DNA of 64,000 bases from Neoceratodus forsteri (taxonomy: Eukaryota; Chordata; Ceratodontiformes; Ceratodontidae): the NCBI GenBank assembly GCA_016271365.2, contig JADMNL010000028.1, forward strand, positions 97,929,501 through 97,993,500, given 5' to 3'. Under the pieces are notes generated by a model. That model saw nothing but the letters and a program-made list of their open reading frames with translations, made no database searches and was not told the DNA's origin. Both the position numbers and the translations under genes were made by a program. Shown here in pieces: positions 54,789 to 64,000 of the stretch (the stretch's first letter is position 1; each line of letters begins with the position of its first letter).

Positions 54789-55318
54789 TATAAAACAGCT
54801 TATACAATAAGCAAAATAACAGCATCAATTAGGAAATATGGTGCACACAAGAGAAATCAAATGTGTGTGTTTAGGCAGGCAATTTCCTTTGCTTAGCACC
54901 CTATTCTGTAGGCTCAGGAGGCTTCACAGAGTGTAATACAGGACAAAGATATTCAATAAACAACTTGGATAAATACATTTTTGCCATTCGTGTGAGGATA
55001 CAAAACAACAAATATCAGTGCTATGTAGCCATTATGGGGAGCTAGAGTGAGAATATCAGTGTTATTCTTACTCGTGGTCAATTATCCCATGGTGACAATG
55101 GAGGCATATAGTAGAGTGCAGAGTGAGTTTCATGTTCATACAGGGATGTTGAGCTGGGATGACATCACCCTTGAATTGACCACTGAACAATCACAATGCG
55201 GTGATGCACAATTTTTTTTTGCCAGCATATAATAAAAGACATGGCATAAATCAAATATGTCATGGTCCTAATGGAAATATCACAGATATTTTGCCTCATG
55301 CAGCTTGACCTATTGACA
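54789..55318. other. No gene recognised
   Basis: AT-rich. A 94-codon minus frame (55165-55449) overlaps the gag fragment below and has no domain I know. Confidence 0.45.
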
Positions 55319-55759
55319 TCACTCATGACTTTGCCACTCGTGATGATATAAGGACAAACTGCACTCAGGAAAACTATCAGTGATATTTTCATTAGAGCCA
55401 TGCATATCCCATATGACATCTGCAAGTTGAGCAACAGACCCGGCTTCAACCAAGGCCTTTTTGTGTCCCTTACGTCGATCCTTCAGATCCTGTTCCAAAG
55501 GCTGACACAGCGTGAGCCGGAGCATCCTGTCCTTGAGGGACTCAGGAAGCATGGAAAGGAAAAGGCTACACCCAGCCATGTCATGTTGCTCACCGAGGTA
55601 GTACATGCACGTGTCATATGGATCGGTGACCGACATCTTCTGGCAACACCAAATGCAGAATTTAAATCCAAGTTTCTTGTGTTCCGTCATTGGTGCTGAG
55701 GCAGAGATGAAAGAACTGTGAAACTGCATTTGAAATAACTTCACAAACTTCAAAAACAA
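55319..55759 (-). pseudogene. Orphan DIRS-type gag fragment
   Basis: The 146-codon frame contains TEHKKLGFKFCIWCCQKM and TDPYDTCMYYLGEQHD..C, which aligns with the DIRS-3 gag cluster (GFQHCDVCGEAF and ADPHTTCVYCLGADH..C) including spacing. A basic region follows (LKDRRKGHKKALVEA), corresponding to the KRLGRLRE region. No reverse transcriptase, recombinase or terminal repeats are nearby, so only this piece remains. It belongs to a subfamily different from DIRS-1 and DIRS-3. One cysteine is tyrosine (CMYYLG). Confidence 0.7.
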
Positions 55760-56239
55760 ACGTTCACCAATGGCGCAGAGAAAATCCTAAGCAGAGCACG
55801 AAGGAGGTGACCTATTCTTCCAGAAGAAAGAAAGATCTGATATCATGGGCAGAGTCAGGGGATATTTCCGCCTGGGTGGTGGGAGGATCTTAGCTTAAAG
55901 ACTAGAGATAAGCAATCTGTGGGTCGGGTTCAACTTAAAGTGTAATTTCACTGCAATTGGAATTTCGCAGTCAAACTTCACGATTCAGTGCTTGTTTCTG
56001 GGTGTGGGGCCATACTGGTCAAGTTGTCTCAGGCAACTCAGAATTGATTGCCTTTCTGACCCTGAACATAAGATGCCTGAGAAGTAGTGTAGATGTCCTT
56101 TCCTCGCTGATGACACTGGTGATTGTGGAGAATTTATAGATATGCTGTTGTCTGTGTCAGAGGCACACTCTGATGGTTCATCAGAGTTTGACTGCTGTAC
56201 ATGAGTTAATGGTGTTAGTGGGGCAATGTCACATTTTGG

Positions 56240-57066
56240 TTAGCAGAAGATCTCTCCAATTGACAATGTCTTCCTCTGCAGGAAGTATGGCTTCAGTGTT
56301 CCCCTTAGCAATGTAGCCAACACATAGGTGTCATTCTTAAGCATGGCATTTATTTTCTGATCAGTCAACAGTCTGAGACTCAAGTCATCTGCCAGCATAA
56401 CAGTGGTGGTGTCTTCTTTTGATTGAAAGTCTTTCTTTATGTCATCAAGGAAAATGTGAAGAAAACTTATCTGAGGAAAAATTTGACTCAGAGTTGCACT
56501 GTCCACACCAACATCATATGTGGCAGCCTCAAATGGTTCAAATAAGGTGGCCAAAGATTCAAGTGGGCTTCAACTGCTGGAAATGAGCATGATGTCTACT
56601 TTACCTGTTTGGTCCTGTATGGTGTAGTCATGTCCAACTTTTTTCTGTTCAAAGAACCTTTCCAACATGTAAAATGTTGAATTCAGTGGGTTGCAATATC
56701 CTGTTTTAATGTATGCAATGGTAAGTTGTTTGACCTCTGCAGCACCTTCAGGATTTTTTTTGCTTTCACATGGTGGCTGAAATGCCCACATATTTTGCTA
56801 GCAAGACCCAACAGGTTTTCAGCATTTCTGTTTCCATTTAAGAAACTATGGATGAGAAGACTTAAACAATGTGCAAAACAAGGCGAGTGTTGGTAGATGC
56901 CATCTCTAATAACTCTGGCTATGCAGGCACCATTATCTGACACTATGAACCCTGGAGATAAGAAATACGGAGTAAGTCATTTCTGGAATTGCTTTTTCAG
57001 CTCCAGCAAAATATTCACAGCTGTGTGGTTTTCCTCAAAAGTGGTGACACATGATATAGCCTGCTT
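56240..57066 (-). pseudogene. hAT transposase, central and C-terminal part
   Basis: Upstream VTTFEENHTAVNILLELKK (57000-57066), then IVSDNGACIARVIRDG (56895-56943, an SDNG motif typical of hAT catalytic cores), SPCFAHCLSLLIHSFL and the helical insertion region. NSTFYMLERFFEQKKVGHD (56570-56700) is a hallmark of ZBED-type hAT proteins. The last part (56240-56554) has TYVLATLLRGTLKPYF. The terminal dimerisation motif is not recognised. Frame changes fall near 56690 and 56560. The enzyme would cut and paste the transposon ends. Confidence 0.85.
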
Positions 57067-57074
57067 CCTACTGC

Positions 57075-58912
57075 ATACTGCACCCTGAAGGAGGCGGTGA
57101 TAATGCCCCTTCTGAAGAAAGCTTCTTTGGACCCAGACCGTTCTGCCAACTACAGACCGATCTCTAACCTTTCCTTTGTGGGGAAGGCGATTGAGAAATT
57201 AGTGGCCCTACAGCTGGAGAACCATTTGACCATCCATGACATTTATGAACCTCTCCAATCCAGTTTTTGAAAGAGGCGTAGTACTGAGACTGCGCTGGTT
57301 CAGGTGCTCAATGATTTCTTGATGGCGCGAGATTGGAAGCGCCATTCCATCTTGGTTCTTCATGACCTCTCATCAGCGTTTGACACTGTGGACCACGGAG
57401 TTCTTCTCAAATGCCTGAGGTTCATCTGTGGCCTGTCTAGTACAGTCCTCAGGTGGTTTAAATCTTTCCTCACTGGCAGAACTCAGAGGGCGTGTCGAGG
57501 ATTTATTCCTCTGACCCAGCTCTCTGTCATGTGGGTACCTCATGGTTCGGTGTTATACCCCATGTTGTTTGTAGTTTACATGCTGCCCCTCAGAGACATT
57601 GTAAGAAGGTACAGACTGAGGTTTCACTGCTATACTGATGATACCCAGCTCTACCTATCATTTGCACCCGATCAGGATAGAGCTCTCTCAGTTTTTAACA
57701 ACTGCCTCGCTGAAATCCAGGACTGGATAAATTTGAGCTGGCTGAGGTTGAACTCAGAGAAGACTGAGGTGATGATTGTGGATCCTTGTCACCGGATAGA
57801 GGGGGTTGGAGTTGATTTACCTTTGGGACTCTCCCTTGATGGTTCCCAGCTCCTTACCTCTGAACAAGTGTGAAACCTGGGGGGTGGTGTTTGATGATGG
57901 GCTGACACTGCGGTAGCAGATGTTGGCAGTCATCAAATCTTCCTTTTACCATCTAAGGAACATCTCAAGGATCTGGTTCCATCCGGTGACCTGCCTACAC
58001 TGGTCCACACCTTTATGACCTCGCGCCTAGATTACTGCAACTCCCTTTATCTTGGGCTACCTGGGGTTGATATTCTCCACTTGCAGCTAGTGCAGAACGC
58101 TGTGGCCCAGTTATTGATGGGTACTCCTCAGACCTGTCATATTTCCCTGGTGCTACGTGAGCTGCACTGGCTGCCATTACAGTAGCAGATCACCTTTAAA
58201 GTTGGACTTCTGACTTATAAAGCCCTACAAGGACAGGGCCCGGTATTATTTTCTCTCCTCCAGAGCTCCGGCTATGACCCCCGCCCTCCGTTGTTCCCCC
58301 CAGCGCCATCCCCGGACATCAGACCCCCTCCATTATGCACCCCATGACTTACCCTTCGTGGCAGGGTGGTGGGGAGCGACTCAACCCACCCCAACGGATC
58401 CATGCCAGGGAGGCACCTTTCCAGGAATGGCGCCACGCGGGAACAACTTCATGCTACCGGGCTCGCTTTTTCCGCTGTTTTCCTCCCGGCTGGTCATGGC
58501 GTGCAATGACGCCAGTTACTGCACACGACGCTCCCGTGTGTGCCCTAACCAAGCATCTGCCATGACTCCACCCCCAAGCTTGCAGCTACGTGCTGTCAAC
58601 TCCCAGCCTCCGCGGTAGGGGTCAGGCAAGCCCCGCCGCCCACCTCCCTCCCCGAGATGGAGAGTAGTCCCTTGACGCTCAATCCATCTCTCCTCATGAC
58701 CCACAGCAACCCATGCCTGCTCCCGAACACGGGTCGCCAGTGTGGCACGAGGGTGTGGGCGACCAGCACTCAACTCCTCAGCGCCCCGCCGGGTCATGAT
58801 TATTGTATTGATGGTTTTATTGCACCCTGTTTTATTCTCTTGTATCTTATTGCTAAGGTGCCTTGATTTTAGAAAGGCCTGGTATAAATAAAGCATATTA
58901 TTATTATTATTA
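57075..58912 (+). mobile_element. L2-type LINE, 5' truncated, inserted in the hAT
   Basis: Starts inside the reverse transcriptase and ends with AAATAAAGCATATTATTATT, the L2-style tail of short (ATT) repeats (to about 58912). It contains the L2 C-terminal region (HISLVLRELHWLPLQ near 58139) and a C-rich 3' part (58260-58760). The hAT reading stops at one side and resumes at the other. The inserted strand is opposite to the hAT. Confidence 0.88.
57084..58260 (+). pseudogene. L2-type reverse transcriptase fragment
   Basis: KKASLDPDRSANYRPISNLS (57116), a stop, then frame 57304-57873: VLHDLSSAFDTVDHGVLLKC (first catalytic aspartate), VLYPMLFVVYMLPL, and YTDDTQLY (57631-57654; L2 enzymes normally have YADD, here threonine at codon 57634), then LRLNSEKTEVMI. 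The C-terminal part, TSRLDYCNSLYLGLPG (58017-58066) and WLPL.QITFKVGLLTYKAL, is in another frame. No endonuclease is present. Confidence 0.88.
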
Positions 58913-58974
58913 CTGTAGAGCAGGAATTATTACTTTCTGACTGAAAACTTGTTCAATGAGCTGTAGCAGTTATG
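58913..58974 (-). pseudogene. hAT transposase fragment between L2 and SINE
   Basis: About 60 bases that encode, on the minus strand, ITATAHSLNKFS, fitting the ..YIAVTAH.. position of hAT transposases between the WTNN motif (59417-59438) and the ENHTAVN motif (57040). Identified mainly by position. Confidence 0.5.
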
Positions 58975-59394
58975 TTTTTTTTTTTTTTTTGAGCAGGTAA
59001 GTGCGCTAGACAAATCCTGCCTATTTTCAGGCACGACCCGGGGGACGGGGATACAGATGAATGCCAACTGACCTTGAACCAGATTAAGCTGTTGGTGATA
59101 TTTTTAGTGAATGAGGGAAATTTGGCCAGGACACGGGAAATTTCCCTACTCTTTTCGATAAGTGCCATGGGATCTTTTACATCCACCTGAATGACCACCA
59201 ATCCAGGCAGATGGGACCTCGGTTTAACGTCTCATCCGAAAGGCAGCACCTCAGAAGTGCAGCACCCCTCTCATGCTGCACTACAGTATCAGTATTGGGA
59301 TATTAACCCAAGTGCCAGATGCGGGACCTGAGCCCACAGCCCTCTGATCTCCCAGCCTCAGAGGCGAGTGTGCTACCTACTGAGCCACTGACAC
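58975..59394 (-). mobile_element. Complete SINE: tRNA-derived head, conserved-looking core, shared tail, poly(A)
   Basis: Read on the minus strand: the head begins GTGTCAGTGGCTCAGTAGGT (59394), with box A TGGCTCAGTAGGT (59375-59387) and box B-like GGCTCAGGTCCCG (59322-59334), wider apart than in most tRNAs. The core includes, on the plus strand, TTTAACGTCTCATCCGAAAG (59223) and GGGATCTTTTACATCCACCT (59169). The tail is the reverse complement of GCAGGTAAGTGCGCTAGACA and CTATTTTCAGGCACGACCCG, ending in 16 A (58975-58990). Length is about 420 bp. The core resembles a block I recall from invertebrate and fish SINE superfamilies with shared central domains (Meta-type is my best guess). Confidence 0.78.
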
Positions 59395-59399
59395 TGCTA

Positions 59400-59664
59400 T
59401 GTAATCAATTATTTGGTTGTTGGTCCATATATCTGTGGTTATGTGAACCTGCTTCACCTCAGAGAGTTTTAACTGTTTAGTGACTGCATTACACATCAAG
59501 TCACACAACTGTGGAGCATCCTTTTTTGAGAAATACATTCGAGAGGGAACAGTCTACTGTGATTCAATCTGGTTCATAAATTTGAAACCCTTTTGGGTAA
59601 CAAAAGCAAAAGGGAACTGACAATCATCCAACAGCTTTGCAATGACTCTGTTTAACAGCTGGCA
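59400..59664 (-). pseudogene. hAT transposase, N-terminal part
   Basis: The minus frame reads AKLLDDCQFPFAFVTQKGFK, a stop, then TVPSRMYFSKKDAPQLCDLM and VHITTDIWTNNQIIDYIA. The P..V...GF pattern, the VPSR motif and the TTDIWT motif are the standard landmarks of hAT transposases before the catalytic core. The SINE interrupts directly after DYIA. The upstream DNA-binding domain is missing. Confidence 0.8.
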
Positions 59665-59716
59665 TTTATTTATTTAGCTTTTATTGACCAGGTAAGTACA
59701 CTAGATAAACATATGG
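59665..59716 (-). mobile_element. Short SINE-tail remnant
   Basis: ATTTATTTAGCTTTTATTGA and CCAGGTAAGTACACTAGATA match the tail of the SINEs at 58991 and 28673. No head or core follows. It is probably a strongly 5'-truncated insertion at the edge of the hAT. Confidence 0.6.
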
Positions 59717-61617
59717 CTGGGGCAGTAAGATGGCCACGCTGCTGCTCCACTCAACACCACACTGAGTAAGATCTTTTATGTTTGTAGATTTCAGTTTTTA
59801 AAAACTTTGTTTTCACTGCTAGTGAATAAAACATACTTTATTTGAAGTTGGACTTCTAAAAAATGAATAGGCAACTATTATTGAGCAGTACAGTATTTGT
59901 GACAGACAAGGACATGCCACTAGTCCGTTTTTCAGCTTACTATGTTTCCTATGACATCTATTTGGTAGCTGCCATTTTTGTCTTTAAACAAGCAAAACTG
60001 TTTTGTGAGAGAACACCCCAAAGTAATGTTTAGAGAGAGAAGCTTGTGAGAAACTACGAACCTGGCTCTGTGTCAAGGGAATACAGGATATTTTGCACCT
60101 CAGTGTGCTGTTAAACACCTTTTTAAATCCCAACAGGTATGCTAGCTTTGCCTAGGGGACCTGGGAAACAAAGTTTGAATTTACTTCCCATTTACTGCAC
60201 ATAGAAAGCAATTCATTTTTTGTGTTTTATAGGTGCCTGTGTGTTTTAGTGACTGGAGAAAAGGAAAGGAGGACAGTGGCCAAAGCTTTTAAAGTTTGGT
60301 CACTTGAACTGCAAATTGCCAAAGTGCAGGTGTTCCTGCTTGCAGAACTAAAAAGACGAAGATGGTGGGCTGACAGCAGCAATGCCCTGAATTTTCTAAA
60401 TCCATTGGAAATAACCTTAGGACTCCCTGAACAAGGGAGAGTGGGTGGCTGATTTACAAAACGATCCTGAAATTGGAGTACCGAGAGGAATGGGGTATGT
60501 AATGTTTTAAAGCTGATGAGCCTCTCAGAAAAGGTGAACTAAAACCTTCAAATTTTAATGGAGTCATGCTGGGGAGAAGAGTAGTTTATTAATGTGGGTA
60601 ATGGAACTGCCAAATTATTTTGAGTATAACATCAGAGGCTAACCGATACTAACCAAAGGGTAAGAAAACTCTTCGTTTTGGAGCCGTTTGTTATACATAT
60701 TTTAATATTTTGAGCCCCAAAACATTGGGCTACTGTATGCTCTGAAAAGGTGGTAAGCCAAAAATCTTAATTTAACCCTGATTCTTATGACTCTTATGAG
60801 GGCTGATGAACATAAAATGGCGTGTTTTCCCTACCTGGGAACAGGACAGAACAGGACAGGTCAGGTTGGAGAACTGTTCGATTTCCAAAGTGCTCCTTCT
60901 TTATTTTCAATTTGTAGAAATGCTATATAAATGGCAGAGGAGTTAGACTTTAGGGTGACTTCCTGTGATGCGTTCCTGATCGATGGAATGTTTAGTATCC
61001 AGTCGTTATGAATGGGAATTGCAATGATTGAAGGATTACTGAAATGGAACTGACTGCTGTTTTATTTCAGTCATGTGAGGTAGAAAATATTTGAAGAAGT
61101 GGAATATGAACACTTGAACTTATGCTTCAGTACAGAAACTTTGTGTACTGTTGTTGAAGTTGAAGGCTGTTAAAACTGAGTCCACTTAAAGGAATTTAGT
61201 ATGGCAGATATTTTATTAATGTGTCTAGATGTTTTTTATTCATGTTTTTATATATGTGGCTTGACATTTGTGAAGATTAAATTAGATAGCTTCTTCATCT
61301 TATAGGATATATAGCCATATTGTAATAATTTTATTTAGTTTATAATGTATAGGTGCCACAATACTATGGCTGCTATTTATCAGTTATGAATATATGCAAT
61401 TAGGATTTATGTTTACTGTAGTAACAACCTCTGGGCACATTTATGTAGGAATAATATTTATATTTATTTCTGAGATGTTGTATCTGTTAACTGATAAAAG
61501 CTTTTATAACTGAATATATGTTGAGTAGCGGTGATAGTTTCTCCTTTGGATAATGATCCCTGGATATTCATGATTTGCAATCGGAGTGACTTTCATAAAG
61601 TGGTCTTTGTGGCCCAG
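59717..61617. other. No gene recognised
   Basis: The 76-codon frame at 60222-60452 has no known domain. AT-rich, with no repeats I can name. Confidence 0.45.
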
Positions 61618-61693
61618 AGCTGGGGTAGGGTGAGATCCAGAGTTATGGCCTTCAGCTGGGGTAGGGTGGGATCCAGAGTTATGGCCTTCAGCC
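61618..61693. repeat. 36-bp tandem duplication
   Basis: Two copies of a 36-bp unit beginning AGCTGGGGTAGGGTG (61618 and 61654), plus the first bases of a third. The unit is a multiple of three, so a minus-strand frame repeats 12 residues (AEGHNSGSHPTP). I do not believe this frame is a gene. Confidence 0.85.
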
Positions 61694-62397
61694 AATTCTG
61701 AATTTGGGATATGCAGATGACGAAAAGACTGATGGAGAGGTTTTGGACCTGGCAGCGGGGACCTATACTTGATCCCAGGATGCATAACAGTTGAGAGTTA
61801 ATACCTACACTAGGGTTCATTTCATGGAGCATGGGATAGCATGCACCATGGGGTGCTCTAACTAGACCCCTTAAAGCAAACTCTGACTGGTTGCACAGGT
61901 TGGAGCATTTTGGCCCCAGCAGCTAAGGTCTTTCAAATCCATCGGGGATAGTAATCAATGCAGAAATCCCATTCTTTGGTTGTGTGCTCTATGGCCTAGC
62001 CTCCTCTTCCATGAGGGTTACGTAAAGTCCATCGAGCAGGGAGACAGATGATTGCAATAATGTATGGTATTCTAGGGGGGAAATGTATTTTTTGTGCAAG
62101 ACTTTCTCAGCTCAAAGCAGACATTATAAATATAAATGTAAAAATGAATAGGGTAAATTGCAATAAGATTTGAAGGAAACTGCCTATTGGTGATTAGGAT
62201 AAGAACGAAAGTGCCAAACAAATGAGTTAGATAACTTTGTTCTATTATTAATATAGGGATATACACAGTAGACTATGTTAAATATTGTTGTGATTAGTGT
62301 ACTTTATATATGAATTTCTTTGGCTACTTATATTTTTAGATGTCTTTTGTCTCCGTGAAAATTGTAATGATCTAACTGGTCAAACAAGAAGCTTATT
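61694..62397. other. No gene recognised
   Basis: AT-rich, with short frames only. Confidence 0.45.
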
Positions 62398-62500
62398 AAC
62401 TGTAACTTAGACAAACATATGCCTATTTTCAGGTGCAACATGGGAGATTACATGGAATATGCAGAAAAAAGACAAGGTTTATACAGGATTAAGCATAATT
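62398..62500 (-). mobile_element. SINE-tail remnant
   Basis: TTAGACAAACATATGCCTAT and TTTTCAGGTGCAACATGGGA resemble the CTAGACAA..GCCTATTTTCAGG.ACGACCCGG block of the other SINE tails, diverged and without a T-rich end. Confidence 0.5.
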
Positions 62501-62913
62501 TCAAGGGATATACAGATGATGCTGGGTACAAAAATGGAGCAATCTAGACAGCATGAAGTAAAAGTATTACTGTTGGATGCTTGTGGGTAAATGTTGATGT
62601 CCTTGCAACACTTTCTTTTAATGTTAGTTAACAAGAGTGATACAATGTTTTTAATTTGGGGATTGTACTTTTCATTTCTTTTTCAGGTGGAGTACTAATG
62701 TGGAAGTTTGCTGTACTTGATATTGTCAGAAGAAAACAATCTGTTTGTCTGGGAAGACTGCAAGGACACATCAAGTGATTCAATGTCATTTCCTGCTTCC
62801 AATTCATTGTCACTATGATCACCGTCACCACTACCTCCACCACCGCCCACACCAACCACACTATGCCTTGCCCTGCCTCACTCACTTGGGTGTTTTGCCT
62901 TTGCATGTTGCAT
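62501..62913. other. No gene recognised
   Basis: Includes a CCACCAC-rich stretch near 62825-62860. The minus frame 62628-62906 is unsupported. Confidence 0.45.
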
Positions 62914-64000
62914 CATATGAACATACGAAATTTGCCAGCAGATAAAGGCCTAGAGGTCTATCAAGTTTGCTCGAATGTGCAGCTATTACCCCTTATTCTG
63001 CAGCTGCCCCTCCCTTCCACCCTTCCCCTTCATTAACCCTCCCCCTTGTCCTGTCCCATCCCCTTTTGAAGCAGTCCACTGTTCTCCTGGATACCACTTC
63101 TGCAGGTAACGCATTCCACCTAGCCACCACCCTCTCTGTAAAAAGTGTCTCCTCATCTCCCTCCTGAACCTTCCTCGCTCCAGTCTCATATCATGGCCCC
63201 TGCTGGCCCTCCCTCCTTACTTTGAACAGCCCTCTTACCCATCTTGTTTATTCCTTTCATGTATTTAAAGGTTTCAATCATGTCACCCCTGTCCTCTCTC
63301 TCTAGTGAGTACAAGTTCAACTCCTTCAACCTCCTCTCGTATGGTAAGTCCCCCAGCCCCATGATCATCTTTGTCACCCTGCACTGCACCCCCTCCAGTA
63401 ACTTAATGTCCCTCTTCAAATACGGGCATCAGTACTGCATGCAGTACTCCAGGTGTGGTCTAACTAATGACCTATACAGTGGCAGAATCACCTCCTCCCT
63501 CCTCGAGGATATACCCCTTGCAATACAATCCAGCATTTTGTTGGCCTTTGCAGCTGCCTTCCTACATTGTGCCGAGTTGTTCATTGACCCTGCAATGAGC
63601 ACTCCCAGATCCTTCTCCTCCTCCTCCTCTGTCTGGGCTAGCTGCACTCCCCAGCTGGTAACTCCTCCTTGGGTTCTTCATCCCAAAATGCAGCACCTGC
63701 ACCTTTTGGCATTAAACCCCAGTTGCCAGGTGTCTGACCAGGTTTCAAGCTTTTGCCAGATCATCCTGCAACCCCTGCCATCCCCTAGGTCATCCACCAC
63801 CGCACCTACCTTGGTATCATCAGCAAACAGACTGATCTTGCTCTTGATGTCCCATGATATGTCTGCAATGAATATCCCAAACAACACTGGTCCCAACACT
63901 GAGCCCTGTGGAACACCACTCATCACTGCCCCTGGGTGTGAGAGCTCCCCACCACCACCCTCTGTTGCCTTCCCAGAAGCCAGTTTCCTACCCATCTCAC
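62914..64000 (-). mobile_element. CR1-E: CR1-type LINE of a second subfamily, runs off the window
   Basis: Minus-strand 3' end at about 62914, with sequence before it reading GCCTTTATCTGCTGGCAAAT in the sense direction. The reverse transcriptase continues to the window end. The protein differs from CR1-A, -B and -D at many sites (for example FGIFIADISWDI against FNIFISDIAQDL), so it belongs to a separate CR1 lineage. The upstream part lies beyond base 64000. Confidence 0.85.
62986..63995 (-). pseudogene. CR1-E reverse transcriptase, C-terminal half
   Basis: Frame 63678-63995: VMSGVPQGSVLGPVLFGIFI, SLFADDTKVGAV (catalytic FADD), LGFNAKRC. Frame 63429-63647: EKDLGVLIAGSMNNSAQC and [12 protein letters not shown]. 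Frame 63186-63419: VTKMIMGLGDLPYERRLKEL and ERRDRGDMIETFKYMKG-like residues. The last frame (62986-63189) has GRFRREMRRHFLQRGWW, the usual end of CR1 ORF2. Three frame breaks separate these, so it is a pseudogene, but the polymerase box is intact. Confidence 0.88.

Larger units (their letters stand above)
55903..59664 (-). mobile_element. hAT DNA transposon, interrupted by an L2 copy and a SINE
   Basis: Transposase pieces run along the minus strand at 59400-59664, 58913-58974 and 56240-57066, in the right order once the intervening L2 (57075-58912) and SINE (58975-59394) are removed. TAGAGATAAGCA at 55903 resembles termini of vertebrate hAT elements and could be one end. The other terminus and any N-terminal BED zinc finger were not found beyond 59665. 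The L2 and SINE insertions are younger than the hAT. Confidence 0.75.

Noticed and set aside
60222..60452. Small basic protein-coding gene
   Set aside because: An isolated 76-codon frame without conserved features or splice or promoter context that I could support.

Overview
This window looks like gene-poor repeat sequence from a very large vertebrate genome. I found no host gene I would defend. DIRS-type tyrosine-recombinase retrotransposons, a CR1 LINE whose ORF1 carries an esterase, an L2-like LINE, a hAT transposase, a Ty3 element and long tRNA-headed SINEs occur together. That mix is most familiar from amphibians (caecilians, salamanders) and lungfish. The taxon is an inference; the repeat classes are read directly from protein motifs. 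Every transposon gene is broken by stops, frameshifts or insertions.

Layout. 1-3374: a duplicated repeat (offset exactly 505 bp), a CR1 relic and a three-unit degenerate tandem repeat. 3375-9052: DIRS-1, nearly full length on the minus strand, inserted in the third tandem unit. 9053-14330: a CR1 relic, a 218-bp-period satellite-like tract, copy A of an unnamed repeat, and a GC-rich tract without recognisable genes. 14780-18872: CR1-A on the plus strand. 18885-24260: DIRS-2 on the plus strand, old and missing catalytic residues. 24630-26680: a cluster of inverted short repeats, a (GT)n run, and copies B and C of the unnamed repeat arranged head to head. 26918-43307: a Ty3/mdg4-class LTR element with roughly 1.9-kb LTRs. 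Its Gag resembles the PNMA domesticated-gag family. Its left LTR carries a SINE-tail insertion and its gag is split by DIRS-3 (29443-35145, minus). 43308-46649: AT-rich with nothing recognised. 46650-54788: CR1-B (minus), a tRNA-headed SINE, CR1-C (plus) and CR1-D (minus). 54789-59716: an orphan DIRS gag fragment and a minus-strand hAT transposase split by an L2 copy and a complete SINE. 59717-64000: mostly unrecognised sequence, then CR1-E running off the end of the window.

These genes do not act together as a host system. Each element is, or was, its own replication unit: DIRS uses reverse transcriptase plus a tyrosine recombinase, Ty3 uses reverse transcriptase plus an integrase, and CR1 and L2 use an endonuclease and reverse transcriptase. 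SINEs depend on LINE machinery. The nesting gives relative ages: the Ty3 element and the hAT are older than the elements inside them.

The observations I would follow up first are the PNMA-like Gag, the patchy divergence between the two LTRs, the complete SINE at 58975-59394 with a conserved-looking core and a tail found at several other loci, and the head-to-head repeat family with splice-like signals.
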